Part shown: in pieces, positions 13,701-23,222 of the stretch | How positions within the stretch are numbered: position 1 is the stretch's first letter | How the letters are laid out: each line of letters begins with the position of its first letter | NCBI RefSeq assembly: GCF_932276165.1 | Contig: NC_064000.1 | Span: forward strand, 5,084,001-5,148,000 | DNA from: Plutella xylostella | Lineage: Eukaryota > Arthropoda > Insecta > Lepidoptera > Plutellidae | DNA length: 64,000 nucleotides | Direction: 5' to 3' | The notes under the pieces: model-generated | The model's database searches: none | Told to the model about the DNA's origin: nothing | Seen by the model: the letters and a program-made list of their open reading frames with translations, nothing else | Position numbers and translations under genes: made by a program

Positions 13701-16700
13701 GCTAACAGCCAGGTCCTCACAGATAGTCTCGCAGTAGTGCTTGGTGCGTGCGTAGGGGCTGGACAGGCCGCGGCCGGTGGCGTGAGACTCGTCTAGGGGA
13801 AGGCGCTCGGGTCTCCGTACATTATGTGAGTATAATGCTTCTCATATCACTAGATTCTCATACCATGCACTCGTTTGTTGAGCTGCTCAAATTTCCTGCT
13901 TATACTGCTTTAATCTGAACGGAGAGCAAAATGGCGGCCATCTTCTATTTCTCAACTAATGATAAGAGCGCGTGACCGCAATGGACCAATAGCGTCGCGT
14001 GGTTTTGACAGATTCCGCCGCTCTTTTATCATTCGTTCAAAAATTAAACATAACCGCCATTTCTTCGTCTTTTATCTTCTTCCCACCTTATCGCTAACAG
14101 CCAGGTCCTCACAAATAGTCTCGCAGTAGTGTTTGGTGCGTGCATAGGGGCTGGACAGGCCGCGGCCGGTCGCGTGAGACTCGTCCAGTGGAAGGCGCTC
14201 CGGGTCTCCGTAGACGGTACAGGAGGAACTGAAGATCAGGTTGTAGACGTTGTTTTTGCGCATCGTCTGTGGGTGTTAGGTTAGAAGTTTACTGTACTAC
14301 TTACTGTATTTGGTGTTAAAAAAGGGTTACTGAGCGGAAAACTAAAGGAACTATTTTTTGTTCCATGGATTTTTAAAATTCGTGAATAAAATAGCTATAA
14401 GTAAGATAGTATTATCTTGCAAAAGGGAGCGATCCCTATAATTTTGGTTTTTGACGCCATTGCGGTAAAATCTGTCCGCTGCCGTTATTTCAAACATTAT
14501 ATCTGTGGTGAAGGCTGAAAGAGGAATTCCATGGACAGAGTGCTGCGCTAGGGAGATGCTTATGTTCGGCAGACGCCATTAGTGCGCTGAGGACAGAGGC
14601 AAAATATAAACATCAGTCATGGAAGTAGAAAAAAAGGCGGAAGGAATCTCGCTTACTAAAACACTGAGGCACCGCAATGAAGCGGCGACATGAGGGTGTG
14701 TGGGTAGGGTGCCTCTGTTTTTAGTTAGCGATATTCCTTCCGCCTTTTTTAGGGTTCCGTAGCCAAAATGGCAAAAACGGAACCCTTATAGTTTCGTCAT
14801 GTCCGTCTGTCCGTCTGTCCGTCTGTCCGTCTGTCACAGCCGATTTACTCGGAAACTATAAGTACTACAGTGATGAAATTTGATGGGAATATGTGTTGTA
14901 TGAACCGCTACAAAAATATGACACTAAATAGTAAAAAAAAGAATTGGGGGTGGGGCCCCCCATACATGTAACTGAGGGATGAAATTTTTTTTTTCGATGT
15001 ACATACCCGTGTGGGGTATCAATGGAAAGGTCTTTTAAAATGATATAAAGTTTTCTAAAAAACATTTTTCTTAAAGTGAACGGTTTTTGAGATATCAGCT
15101 CTCAAAGTCGTAAAAAGTATGTCCCCCCCCCCTCTATTTTTATAACTACGGGGTATAAAATTCTAAAAAAAATAGAGGTGATGCATGCTAATTAACTCTT
15201 TCAACGATTTTTGGTTTGATCAAAGTATCTCTTATAGTTTTTGAGATAGGTTGATTTAACTGTAATTTTGGTTAAGTTATTTGCTACGGAACCCTTTGTG
15301 CGCGAGCCCGACTCGCACTTGGCCGGTTTTGTTTCTACTTCGATGAGTAAGTATAGACTGATGAAAATGATAATACTCACATCAAGCAGCGTGCAAGTCC
15401 CAGTGATGTTGTTCTGGTAGTACTCCAGCGGCTTCTCCACCGACTCGCCCACCGCCTTCAACGCCGCGAAGTGGATCACGCAGTGCACGCTGTGCTGGAA
15501 ACATACAGGTTATTGTATACTCACGAGCAAGGAAAAAGTTCAAGAGAAGTGACCAATGTTGGAAAACATTTAATTTAGAATTTGATGAAAATATTAACGT
15601 TTTTAGTTGGTAAGTAATATTTTGATACGCTGTTAAAAGTACTTCAATATTGCAGACAGCTATTTTTTTTTTTCGTTTAGGAAGGGTTTGCTTACATAGA
15701 GAATTGGGTTCCCTGTATCTACCTGTACCGGTAACCTGATGGGATGGATGAGATTTAAAAATCCGGGAAGTGCTCCGTGAGCGTGAGTGATCGCTTTCGC
15801 ATAATCAGGTTACCGGTACAGTTAGATACCCTAATTTGGTGATGGAACTTTGTCATTGCTCGAGAGTGTACATTACTTCATAAACACAAAATACGTAATA
15901 GTCTGCATGATAAGAGTTTTATTCAAAATGTTTATATAAACTCCAAAAAATTAAGAGTTGAAGTGTAGCTCCCAAACGTCTTTAAAGGGCGATGGTAGCT
16001 CAGTCGGTAAGCGCCCGCTTCTCACGCCAGAGATGCGGGTTCGAATCCCGGCGCTGACATGTACCTACCAATGAGTTCTTTGAATTTAAGTACAATGTAT
16101 ACCATCGCTCTTACGGTGAAGGAAAACATCGTGGGGAAACCTGCACATCTAGATTCTAGATGTGTATCCTAAGTGCATTGTACTTATTCCAAAAACGGCG
16201 ATATGGTTTAGCACATCAATCTAGATATGTGAACCCACCAACCCGCACTGGACCAGCGTGGTGGGAAATGGTCTAAGCTTTGGAAGGCAATTTAGACCTA
16301 GGGGATATGCACAAAGGTTCCATTCGAGCGAGCCAGGTACTTACACCCCCACAGAGAATAGAATAGAACGTCTTTAAAAGGCAGCCCAAAGTTAAAATAC
16401 TCAATATCTCTGCTACTTAGTTATTGCTGATAACATATCAGCGAAACTAACGCAATTTCACGACCACAATTAATTATTTGATTGCTAAAGTTTTTACTGT
16501 CACGAAAAGCCATAGCTATAACTATATTTCAAAATGGATGACTTTTGTTCATCCTTATCTCAGTCAGAAAGGGATGTTTTGTTTCGATAGTAAAAACAGT
16601 GACATATGTGTGGCATTTGCCTATTTTATCTTACAGGCCAATGTGCCCAAAACTTTGGACAATTGATAAAAAAATGCTACCTTATTATAGTAGGTACCTA

Positions 16701-17131
16701 CCTACTTCATAAAAAGAAATGTCGTGGCTACTCGTGGCAAGACTGGCAAGCAAAACTAGTATTTCGGGTAGTATAAGTGGATATTGGGCTGCTCACATAC
16801 ATGCAATGGCAATAGGTATCCCACTACCAAATCGCAAATAAAACAAACGATCCAAAAAATATTAAACCCAACCAACCTTATCAAAAACCTCCTGCAACTT
16901 CGCGCCATCTGCTATATTAACATCATAGAAGATCACACTCTTGCCAGTCAACTCCTCTATAATCCTCAGAGGTTCTGGCTTCTTCTGCCCGGGCGCTCTG
17001 TAAGCGTTGACTAGATTGTCTATGACTACTATGTCGTATTGTTCGCTTTTCACCGGGTCTTCGAGTAAGGCCGCTACGGTGTGGGAGCCTACGTAGCCCG
17101 CTCCACCCGTTAGAAGAATCGCTTGCTTCAT
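4785..17131 (-). CDS. Gale: UDP-galactose 4-epimerase, six coding exons
   Basis: Exons, in transcript order on the minus strand, are 17131-16877, 15494-15381, 14266-14087, 12549-12436, 11825-11663 and 5023-4785. All junctions are GT-AG and the phases agree, giving 354 residues (human GALE has 348). The product interconverts UDP-galactose and UDP-glucose in the cytosol (Leloir pathway) with bound NAD. The N-terminus carries the Rossmann motif GGAGYVGSH at about residues 9-17. Exon 3 has SSSCTVYGDP and the catalytic YxxxK pair (Tyr164, Lys168). Later exons carry RYFNPVGAHESG, GEDPAGIPNNLMPY and VRDYIHVADLAAGH. The ATG at 17131 follows a pyrimidine-rich acceptor by only four bases, so an upstream non-coding exon is required. 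The last intron (11662-5024) hosts a 4.4-kb retrotransposon and a dead transposase. Intron 3 contains three broken copies of the 3' part of exon 3, plus a fourth stub. Exon 3 itself has a weaker donor (GTGGGA) than its copies (GTGAGA). Confidence 0.93.
5105..5200 (+). repeat. Interspersed repeat, inverted partner of 10960-11115
   Basis: The stretch with TTGGCGACCCTCCTTGCGGG and GTGAAAGAAG matches the reverse complement of 11040-11110, and both lie in the last Gale intron in opposite orientation. Both copies read as WRPSLRGER in one frame, which may be a relic of a coding element. The family is not identified. Confidence 0.5.
5532..8419 (-). pseudogene. Retrotransposon ORF2: APE endonuclease and reverse transcriptase, one frameshift
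   Basis: Two overlapping frames (8419-6629 and 6644-5532) together make one ORF2 of about 960 residues. The first part carries APE-type endonuclease signatures: FHQNIDGL near the N-terminus, GITEHN, CGDFNID, and SDHTGQ. The RT begins with NSTGHDKI and FYRPVALIPILSK, and continues after the break with DMTKAFDFVDH, YGVPQGSVLGP and the catalytic FADDSTL. A single-base loss in a short C run near 6650 shifts the frame just before the palm domain. The C-terminal region has the usual WLPI/F-rich thumb replaced by a PSLYIFETA-type end. Its function was target-primed reverse transcription; as read, this copy cannot make a full-length protein. Confidence 0.85.
8382..9692 (-). CDS. Retrotransposon ORF1: coiled coil plus SGNH-like domain
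   Basis: This is a 436-residue frame starting at an ATG (9692-9690). Residues around 50-100 form a heptad-rich coiled coil (LNELQEQMKILKHSL, then IEKLLLENH). The middle is Ser/Thr- and Lys/Arg-rich. From about residue 225 there is an SGNH-hydrolase-like fold: a first block ILADQQGRHTQ and a later block LICGANDINPN resembling the GxND block III. In active family members the first block is GDS with a nucleophilic serine; here the serine position is glutamine. ORF1 proteins of CR1-group elements bind RNA and assemble the retrotransposition particle. The frame is intact and overlaps the start of ORF2. Confidence 0.8.
   Translation of the reverse strand: MDNVTIRNKIQKSNSDPDMNSTMHNDTLWNSTMFDSSAHSLPTAMMDTSQLNELQEQMKILKHSLDSANLEIEKLLLENHGMKSLLEEKNREIEVLKKIVTINPGTPAKIHTPKNYNKVKLKTLPHSTPRRSRRRRHLLDASRDTPIQRCLPNQSTSMSINVHQEDDMTTSKPERTMIPQTSQAIMGCSKPTNDSEIHTKKSRTESNSEHTTMNSPAETKPKRKVIILADQQGRHTQGILQKLLGQDFLVTCSLKPQAKIIDVVNAEIEEIAKLSKNDFVILICGANDINPNEFLFELRTWLRKVQNTNVIIPKVAYSRHLNEDKLNYEVKFVLNEFLNSTFVDVKFRNNTQRSPLFLCRSILRDLLRINYRIKYDEYVGEAKQIHDCSKSEDKFTQTDFTCNTVQTEMNDNNNVSNVSLNDVANENCIRKDFFRE
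10035..10620 (-). pseudogene. Truncated DDE transposase with intron and in-frame stop
   Basis: The minus strand encodes the C-terminal end of a Tc1/mariner-like (DDE_3/IS630-type) transposase. Key words are LRLPPYHPELNPIELVW followed by KGKLA; the final E of the catalytic triad lies in PIELVW. The frame opens after a possible acceptor (TAACTAG, ending at 10621) and runs through HVIKN. It is then hit by a TAA, and resumes as DEYYKSDRVFDDVLDR up to a GT donor at 10280/10279. A second exon (10143-10035) encodes an Asp/Glu-rich tail ending MEIDL. The catalytic N-terminal half is missing. The element therefore once had at least two exons and is now dead. It lies between the CR1-type element and a SINE stub in the last Gale intron. 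Confidence 0.75.
10960..11115 (-). repeat. Interspersed repeat, inverted partner of 5105-5200
   Basis: Read on the minus strand it shares TGGCGACCCTCCTTGCGGGG, GTGAAAGA and GAGG-rich sequence with 5105-5200. It is GC-rich compared with its surroundings. Confidence 0.5.
11374..11617 (-). repeat. tRNA-derived SINE, head-truncated copy
   Basis: The minus strand matches the body and tail of the full SINE at 15987-16366: ACCATCACTCTTACGGTGAA-like body, CCACGCTGGTCCA core on the plus strand, and a TATTCTATTCTATTC tail at the left end. The tRNA-like head stops at TGACATG near 11610. Confidence 0.75.
12202..12421 (+). repeat. Copy 1 of the ATCCTAACTAATATTATAAA...GACAGCTAGT repeat family
   Basis: About 200 bp, starting ATCCTACTAACTAATATTAT and ending GGGGACAGCTAGT, with the shared inner words GAAATTTGGTATA and CCGGAATTCCCA. 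This is the most diverged of seven copies in the window. It carries a TG repeat near 12246-12259. Confidence 0.75.
12880..13008 (-). pseudogene. Gale exon 3 copy, open reading frame intact
   Basis: This encodes VYGDPERLPLDESHATGR, then the YARTK catalytic pair and ends SDK, with a GTGAGA donor. The frame is open. The sequence upstream of VYGDP has no pyrimidine tract, so inclusion in mRNA is doubtful. Confidence 0.75.
13285..13413 (-). pseudogene. Gale exon 3 copy with premature stop
   Basis: It has the same content as its neighbours, but the codon after the KHY word is TGA (plus-strand TCA at about 13321-13323) where the real exon has Cys. If spliced in, it would end the protein just after the catalytic Lys. 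Confidence 0.8.
13695..13822 (-). pseudogene. Gale exon 3 copy with one-base deletion
   Basis: One C is missing in the GCGCTCGGG word near 13804-13812, where the others have GCGCTCCGGG. This shifts the frame a few codons into the copy. The rest, including the YxxxK codons and the GTGAGA donor, is kept. Confidence 0.8.
14629..14750. mobile_element. MITE with arms of about 42 bp
   Basis: The left arm (14631-14673; AAAAAGGCGGAAGGAATCTC, then ACTGAGGCACC) is the inverted complement of the right arm (14708-14749; GGTGCCTCTG, then ATTCCTTCCGCCTTTTT), with few mismatches. It abuts the repeat at 14751. Confidence 0.8.
14751..15330 (+). repeat. Copy A of a 0.57-kb GGGTTCCGTAGC repeat
   Basis: Starts AGGGTTCCGTAGCCAAAATG and ends near CTCGCACTTGGCCGGTTTT. 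It carries a GTCTGTCC minisatellite (five units) near the left end and a C run at about 15122. The word GGGTTCCGTAGC at the left reappears inverted as GCTACGGAACCC near the right end. It is nearly identical to copy B at 63262-63822. The 66-codon frames inside both copies are identical only because the DNA is. It sits in Gale intron 2. Confidence 0.85.
15519..15868. mobile_element. MITE of the ACTCACGAGCAATG family, with nested foldback
   Basis: The left end ACTCACGAGCAAGGAAAAAG is matched by the inverted right end CTTTGTCATTGCTCGAGAGT. The interior holds ATTTTGATACGCTGTTAAA as in other copies. A separate palindromic element (15711-15831) is inserted within it. It lies in Gale intron 1, 24 bp upstream of the exon 2 acceptor side. 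Confidence 0.7.
15711..15831. mobile_element. Foldback element nested in a MITE
   Basis: TATCTACCTGTACCGGTAAC at 15716-15735 is inverted at about 15803-15828 (GGTTACCGGTACAGTTAGATA). About 70 bp of unrelated sequence separate the arms. Confidence 0.7.
15987..16366 (+). mobile_element. Full-length tRNA-derived SINE with target-site duplication
   Basis: The head is tRNA-like, with box A region TAGCTCAGTCGGTAAGCG and box B GGTTCGAATCC. A unique body (CCATCGCTCTTACGGTGAAG) follows, then a core (CCAACCCGCACTGGACCAGC) and an AGAATAGAATAG tail. The 12-bp duplication AACGTCTTTAAA flanks it at 15975-15986 and 16367-16378. Transcription would be by Pol III from the internal boxes. It is not a functional tRNA gene because the cloverleaf does not close. 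Confidence 0.92.
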
Positions 17132-17204
17132 TACTCTGTGGGTTAGAAAGAGGTTGTTAATTTTCTTGAATAAGAAGTTCTTTTTTGTAGTACCTTCATG
17201 GGCG

Positions 17205-17302
17205 TTTAGGCAGTAGTGGTTGGATTAGGAAGGCCGAGGACAGTGTTGTGGTTCTCCTTAGGCAGTGAAAAGTTATTATGTTAGTTGATGATGATGATGA
17301 TG
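17205..17302 (+). repeat. LINE 3' stub with ATG-repeat tail
   Basis: A decayed reading with GGAAGGCCGAGGACAG is followed by a (GAT)n tail at 17284-17301, the usual appearance of RTE-like LINE 3' ends in lepidopteran DNA. Confidence 0.45.
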
Positions 17303-17968
17303 ACACGGTGTATAAATCGAATTAGAGTCTGAAAGCGTTAGCTTTTGCTGCATTAGGACGCATAATAATAATAAATTTGAATGACATCATTGGGACTAAA
17401 ATAATAACTAAACTGCCAATCACATTAACTTACTTAACTGTAACAACGGACATACCTATCAAGACTAATAGGTAAGTGTGTCCTAGATATGTTGTTTACC
17501 TACAAGCAATACCTACCTACCTAAGGTACTTAGTTTAACGTTTCTACTAACAATTCGTCATCATAAAACAATACATTTGCTACCTACTTTGCTCCATTAG
17601 GTCACGATTATGTACGTACCTACAGTAGTTATTTACCTAATACATAGAAACAGCTGCTGCTGAAGGATATTTATTATTAAATTATTAATAATTTATTTGT
17701 CAGGTTTCTGAATTTCAGTTATTTCCGCACTGTGTGTGCACATACCTACTATGGTCTATGGTATTCATAATCATTATCAGATATAAAATATCTTACACTA
17801 TGTAGACAAGAAGCGACATACTTACACAGTAAGTAATAAACATAAATAATGCCATAATCCATGTAGATTAACGGATCGAAGTACCTATCTGTGTTTATCG
17901 GACACATTGTAGACTATTGTATCATTCTAAAGACGTCCAAGTCAGACTTCAGAAATTAGGTACAGGAA

Positions 17969-18087
17969 GGGTTACTCTACCTTGACATAAAGCCAACGGT
18001 CGAGAGTTATCATGGATACGCTACTTTGAATACAGCGGGATAGAGTCGGGGTTATCGTAGCACGCCTCCAAAATCTAGAGTGACTCC
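17969..18087 (+). repeat. Copy 1 (diverged) of the GGGTTACTC element
   Basis: Starts GGGTTACTCTACC and ends TCTAGAGTGACTCC, with the inner words GGGATAGAGTCGGGGTTATC and GTAGCACGCC aligning to the copies at 34999, 48721 and 59221. Confidence 0.65.
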
Positions 18088-18682
18088 TAAGATACTGAGT
18101 GAACAAACTACGGTTATCCCCTTATGCAGAACGGATGAAGAAGAAAAGGGTGAAGCTGCTTGGGAGAAGCCATGATAATAAATGATACGATAGCATACGA
18201 TACGAAGTCGGATAGCGGAAGAGAGCTTCATACAATACAACATTTTTGCAGCTTAGCAATTTAAAATAAAGAAGATAATGGATTATTATGAAATATCTTT
18301 AAAATCATAGTAGGTATACCATGGTGGTACTCATCCTTGTACTTACAATATTTTGGAGTAGGAGATCGAAATACTTACATAGTTCAATACCAAAAACGTA
18401 AGTAATTTCTGTATCAATGTTTCGAAATAACCAGTAGGTTTAAATTGCATTAAAGGACAAATAGGACGGTTCAATGATCTCAATAAAACAAACAAAAATG
18501 AACGCTACGACTCATGCGCATGATCGCTTTCATAACTCTCGTCTAGAAATCAAAATTAATTTAATTAAATTTCAGCCGCCAACTCCTTTGAAAAACCTAC
18601 TTTTAATTAAAATTAGAATAAAAGAATTAAGGAAGTAAGTACTTCTTCTCCCTGCCTCAAGTTTTGTTTTAAAGTTACTAAC

Positions 18683-18760
18683 CTTTTTTTCTCGGCTAGG
18701 TACCAACAACACGTCTGTATGCCAACAACTCGACCGCACACTGAATCTTTATCAAATCGC
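18683..18760 (-). other. Possible 5' non-coding exon of Gale
   Basis: Gale needs an upstream non-coding exon. On the minus strand a candidate ends GAGAAAAAAAG at 18683 with a GTTAGT donor. Its 5' end is a guess, and no transcript evidence is available here. Confidence 0.3.
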
Positions 18761-18952
18761 TCACTACACTCATTGCTATATTACAGGCAGATTACCTTAT
18801 CAGCACTTGTATCGGGTTGTAAGCTTGTATGTTTTGAAGTATGAATTGTCTTACGCAATGATGAATTGGCTTTATCTTTTTTTAAATCGCGTTTTGCCGC
18901 AGTTGCTACTTTATACATAGAAGTTAGGTTACTTGAATGATCATTTCATATA

Positions 18953-19112
18953 AATCCTAACTAATATTATAAATGTGAAACTAACTGTGTCTGTCTGTTA
19001 CTCTTTCACGCCAAAACTATTGAACTGATTTGAATGAAATTTGGTATACATATGGTCTAGACACTCTAGACCCTGAGAAAGAACATAGGCTACTTTTTAT
19101 CCCGGAATTCAC
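18953..19112 (+). repeat. Copy 2 of the ATCCTAACTAATATTATAAA repeat family (3'-truncated)
   Basis: Begins ATCCTAACTAATATTATAAA, contains GAAATTTGGTATACATATGG and ends at CCCGGAATTCAC, lacking the final AGGCGAAGCG and AGCTAGT part. Confidence 0.75.
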
Positions 19113-19255
19113 AAAAAAAGAACTTTTAATACCAAGGATGGTTAGAAGTGATTGGTGGTGATTTTTAAGACACTGCATGACAGTTTCATACTAACACAGT
19201 ATTATTGTACAAAGAGAAAAATTAAGCAAACAGTGACTAAAATGTTTAAATTTCA

Positions 19256-19330
19256 TCAAATCAAATCAAATCATTTATTTTGCTGAATATAGGTACATTG
19301 GTTTGGTTTATGATAAATAAAGGAATGGTT
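19256..19330 (-). repeat. LINE 3' tail, (TCAAA)n
   Basis: ATCAAATCAAATCAAATCAT followed by TTATTTTGCTGAATATAGG resembles the tail end of the CR1-type element at 5340-5370 (TATTTGCATGAATATAGG). It is probably a heavily 5'-truncated copy. Confidence 0.45.
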
Positions 19331-19929
19331 TGCAAAGTCTTATAATTAAAAATAAAATTAAATTAAAATTAAGAAACAGTGATAAATTCAATGGGGACTA
19401 CCGTTTTTTTGCTCACCAGTTGGCGCCACTGTCGACTGAGGTTAAGAGGTACCATAGCTGTCAAATTTATCAAAGGCGACTTTATCAAATTGGCGCCAAA
19501 TAAAGTTTTAAATCTTGAATCTTATAAGCTTATTAATTATAAAATAACTATCATCATATCGAGTTACTATGCCGCAATGTTGTTCAGATCCGTTATATTG
19601 GGAAAGAAAAGGAGGACATATGTTACCAAGTGATAAAACTGTTCTAAAACAGTGGCTTGTGAAATAATTATTATCCGATAATCTCGTGTTTGTGAAAATC
19701 ATTATAACCAATTTCAGAAAGAACATAATGTAAATAAGGATTAGGCATTTAATAAATACACTAAAAATAAAAGAATCACACACTGATTTAACTTTTATTT
19801 ATCCTTTCCGTTTAAACACACTGCTATACAAAAAATATAACACATTAGTAATCCACACAATGAATGCTGGTTGAGTTGTTAGTTGAAACTTAATAATGGT
19901 AGTATAGTATACTAAGTATTCTATTATTT

Positions 19930-20170
19930 GTGGGGGTGTCAGTACCTGCACCTGGCTCACTCGAATGGAGCCTTTGTCCATATCGCCTTAAGGTCTAAAC
20001 TCAACTCCTAAGCTTGGACCATTTCCTACCACACTGGTCCTCTGCAGGTTGGTGGGTTCGAAAATCTAGATATGCAGATTTTATCACGATGTTTTCATTC
20101 ACCGTAAGAGCGATGGTATGTACGTACGTACACTGTACATAAATTCCAAAGTAGTTACTCATTGGTGACA
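19930..20170 (-). repeat. tRNA-derived SINE, head-truncated copy
   Basis: The minus strand shares the body and core of the SINE at 15987-16366 (ACCATCGCTCTTACGGTGAA; ACCAGTGTGGTAGGAAATGG). Tail repeats and tRNA head are absent or decayed. Confidence 0.7.
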
Positions 20171-22436
20171 ATATCTAGATCTGGAGTTTCATTTTTAGTG
20201 TTTACACTGCTATACAAAGTTTCTTAAGGCCACTCAACAGTATACACTGAACCATTTTGTTGTATGATGCTGTCCTCTACGTTAACAACCAAGTTACTGT
20301 TACGGTCATAGTCTTGGTGTCTGTAAAAAGCAAAAACATAGCTGTTACCTAAAGCAAACAAGCATACATTTCGTAAAAAATAAGTTTGTAAACAGTAAAC
20401 AAACTAACCTCTGAATTAGCTGCTCTTTGAGACCGCTTATTTATGCGCCTCTTTTCCTTAATTCAGCTTTCAAAGCGTGCACATTCATCGATAAATAATC
20501 CATATTTGCGATAATTTCGCGAAAAGACATCACTTTTCAACAGGGAAATGAACGAAAATATAATTTATCACGAAGCCCGCCAAACAAATTATATGAAAAG
20601 TAAAATGTCACTTAACCTCAGTCAACACCAGCGCCCCTAGCGGCAAATTCACACGCGTTACTCCCCATTGATGCATGCATGCCAAAGATATACCTAATTA
20701 AATATTAATACACTTTTAACACAGCTACAAGGAACGTGACTATCACACATGGTCTTGAAGAAATTCTTTTAGGCTGTAATAGGCTTCATGTGTGGTTATT
20801 GCTCTATCTATATCTGTACTTTCATAGAAAACAAAAATAATTATAACTTTTGGCAGTAAATGGTAGATACTTACATATACATATACATGATACTTACAGA
20901 TACTTTTACAGATATACATACATATACATATACATGATATGTATTTTTTGTAGTAGAAGAGGTTTCACAAAAAAAAAATACCATTTTAAAAATTCTGTGT
21001 TTTTTGGGCAGTGCTGACTCCTGATACACAGGTTTCTAGCCTAGTTCAGGCACAGATGCGGATGCTTTTTCTGAATAAACTTATTATTATAAACTTTGAG
21101 GGCAAGCAAGAGGTTAAGCTAAATGGAGATCTGAACTGAATCATTTCTATGCTTATGTTTCTACGCTTTGGTATATTTATCAATTTAGGAACTGAACAAC
21201 ATGTTTCTAGTAAATTAAGGCAATCATTTTAAAGTACCTACTGGTTAACATTTATGTGTTTTTGAGTTAAAAACACATACTTACAACACATAGTTGTAGT
21301 TTGAGTTGTGATGGTTTTCTACATACTTATTTATTTTACAGGTGTAAGTATAAATTAAATAAGCAATGAAATGGGTATGTTGTGGTACCTACTCAAAAAA
21401 CTAAAATGTTTGACAAAACCAACTATAATTTTAGTAAGTAAAATATATTTTACCAAATATTCACTTACCCATTAGTACACGTACCCATGGCTATTTCACT
21501 AATTGCTCGTCACTGGCAAGGTTAAATTCCTTTATAATTTACATTTTTTGAGCGAACTCAAGGTTTGTTTGTTTACAAAATCATTAAATTCTAAACATCG
21601 ACACCGCTGATTTATAAAATCTCTCAACGAAGCTAACTCATTGATGCATAATTAATAAACAGCATATCATTTATATAAATACAAAACGAATTTATTTATT
21701 TTTGTTTAAGTTCGAAGTAATTTTAGAAAGAAAACATTCATTTGCCAATTTTTGAAAAACAATATTTTGATTGTCAGTGCGTTTAGAAATAAAAATATAC
21801 AGGATCATCATAGAATAATATTCATCAAAATTTTAATATTTACTAGATACGAAATTTTGCATATAATCCAAGTTAACAGTTAACTTAAATAGTGTATGTA
21901 TATGTTATATAAATAAGGTACCGATTAAAAAATTCAACATTAATCACATTTTATTCATCGAAAAGAATGGACAAAAATCTATCACGTTTCTAAACAGAAC
22001 GGCAGATCATTTTTTGTCTATGGTAAGTTCAGAAAATTTTAAATTTATTTGTAAATACCTACGTAGGTTTAATGTAAAACATTCGTAAGTATAATAAATA
22101 TAAATCCCAATAAAATTTTAAGTAAACATTTTATGTAATAAAGTCCAAAGGTGAAAAAATTCGTAGAAAACTGACAAGTCTCGAAATTACTGTTTCTGAA
22201 CGGTATATTGCCACAATGAAAAATTTGCACTTTATTTGGGTAAATTATGAAGTAACTATCATGTAACTATCGATGCAACGGCGCCGGCGGCGCCTCCATG
22301 CTTAGATTTCCCAATGGAAACGTTGTCTCCGTCATAAATAAATAACTTGATCGTACATTAACTCAAATGCATGATGCAGATTATAGATTGGCCGATTTAA
22401 GGTAGGAACGTACTTAACTACTGCTTATTTTCAATT

Positions 22437-22699
22437 ATAACTCTATCTATAGATGACTGGTACTTACTTTCATACGATTTTGACAGGTTGTAACTTTAAG
22501 CCCCTGTTCCACAATGTCTGGTTAGTCGCTACCTGTCGGATAAAATACATGCTGTCACTGTCTAAAAAATAATAACAGAAAGTGACAGCATGTATTTTAT
22601 CCGTCAGGTAGCCACTAACCAGACATTGTGGAACAGTCCCTAAATGTGTCAAAATAGTATGAAAGTAACTACTTACCAGTTATTGATACATAGAGTTAT
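22437..22699. mobile_element. Long palindromic MITE, arms of about 125 bp
   Basis: From ATAACTCTAT (22437) to its complement ATAGAGTTAT (22699) almost the whole element is one inverted repeat. CTGTTCCACAATGTCTGGTT is matched by AACCAGACATTGTGGAACAG, and ATAAAATACATGCTGTCACT by its inverse. The loop is about 15 bp. A diverged relative lies at 41378-41515. Confidence 0.85.
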
Positions 22700-22705
22700 C
22701 CCGAT

Positions 22706-22833
22706 AGCGTTGCGTGGGAAAAGTTAACAGTATCATTATGTCATACCTACATCTAAACTACCTACGAAATTTGTATGAAAATGCTAACTAACTAACTACC
22801 CACCAACTTAACATATTATCCCACGCAATGCCA
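22706..22833. repeat. Second short foldback
   Basis: GCGTTGCGTGGGA near 22707 pairs with TCCCACGCAATGC near 22819-22831. It lies directly beside the long palindrome and may be part of the same insertion history. Confidence 0.5.
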
Positions 22834-23001
22834 TATATGACACGGGTGCGAGGAACAAGAGTGTGTTATTATGTCCTACTTTTTCATACAAATTTAGAAG
22901 TTCAGACTTACATAATAGATGATTAAACGAACTCACAGAGTGAAGTTCTATCACTATTATATTTCATCGCTTCATTCTTCAGATATAATTTATTTATTTA
23001 C

Positions 23002-23154
23002 CACTAGCTGTCCCCGCGCGCTTCGCTTCGCCTTAAAAAGTTTTCCCGTGGGAATTCCGGGATAAAAAGTAGCCTATGTTCTTTCCCAGGGTCTAGACCG
23101 TATGTATACCAAATTTCATTCAAATCCGTTCAGTAGTTTTGTCGTGAAAGAGTA

Positions 23155-23189
<35 letters not shown>

Positions 23190-23222
23190 CAGTTACTTTC
23201 GCATTTATAATATTAGTTAGGA
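23002..23222 (-). repeat. Copy 3 of the ATCCTAACTAATATTATAAA repeat family
   Basis: In reverse orientation, it starts ACTAGCTGTCCCCGCGCGCT and ends ATAATATTAGTTAGGAT. It carries an expanded (CAGA)n run of about eight units at 23156-23190. Confidence 0.85.

Larger units (their letters stand above)
12622..14266 (-). repeat. Tandem array of Gale exon 3 plus downstream intron
   Basis: The exon end (SDK plus donor) recurs at 14087, 13695, 13285 and 12880, a period of about 390-410 bp. Each unit holds the exon 3 part from VYGDP to SDK and the following intron with a conserved AAAATGGCGGC word and CATTCGTTCAAAA. A partial fifth unit (12622-12660) keeps only the VYGDPERL start. Only the copy at 14087-14266 has the exon's 5' part (TMRKNNVYNLIFSSSCT) and a good acceptor. 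Confidence 0.9.

Noticed and set aside
14810..14835. Regular GTCTGTCC units as a CRISPR-like array
   Set aside because: There are no spacers. It is a simple minisatellite inside an animal repeat.
14865..15065. 66-codon frame identical to one at 63368-63568
   Set aside because: Identity comes from the repeat copies themselves; the peptide has no recognisable features.
15987..16060. tRNA gene candidate
   Set aside because: It has good A and B boxes but no closing acceptor stem, is followed by SINE body and tail, and is flanked by a target-site duplication. The same applies to 55278, 40742 and 61357.
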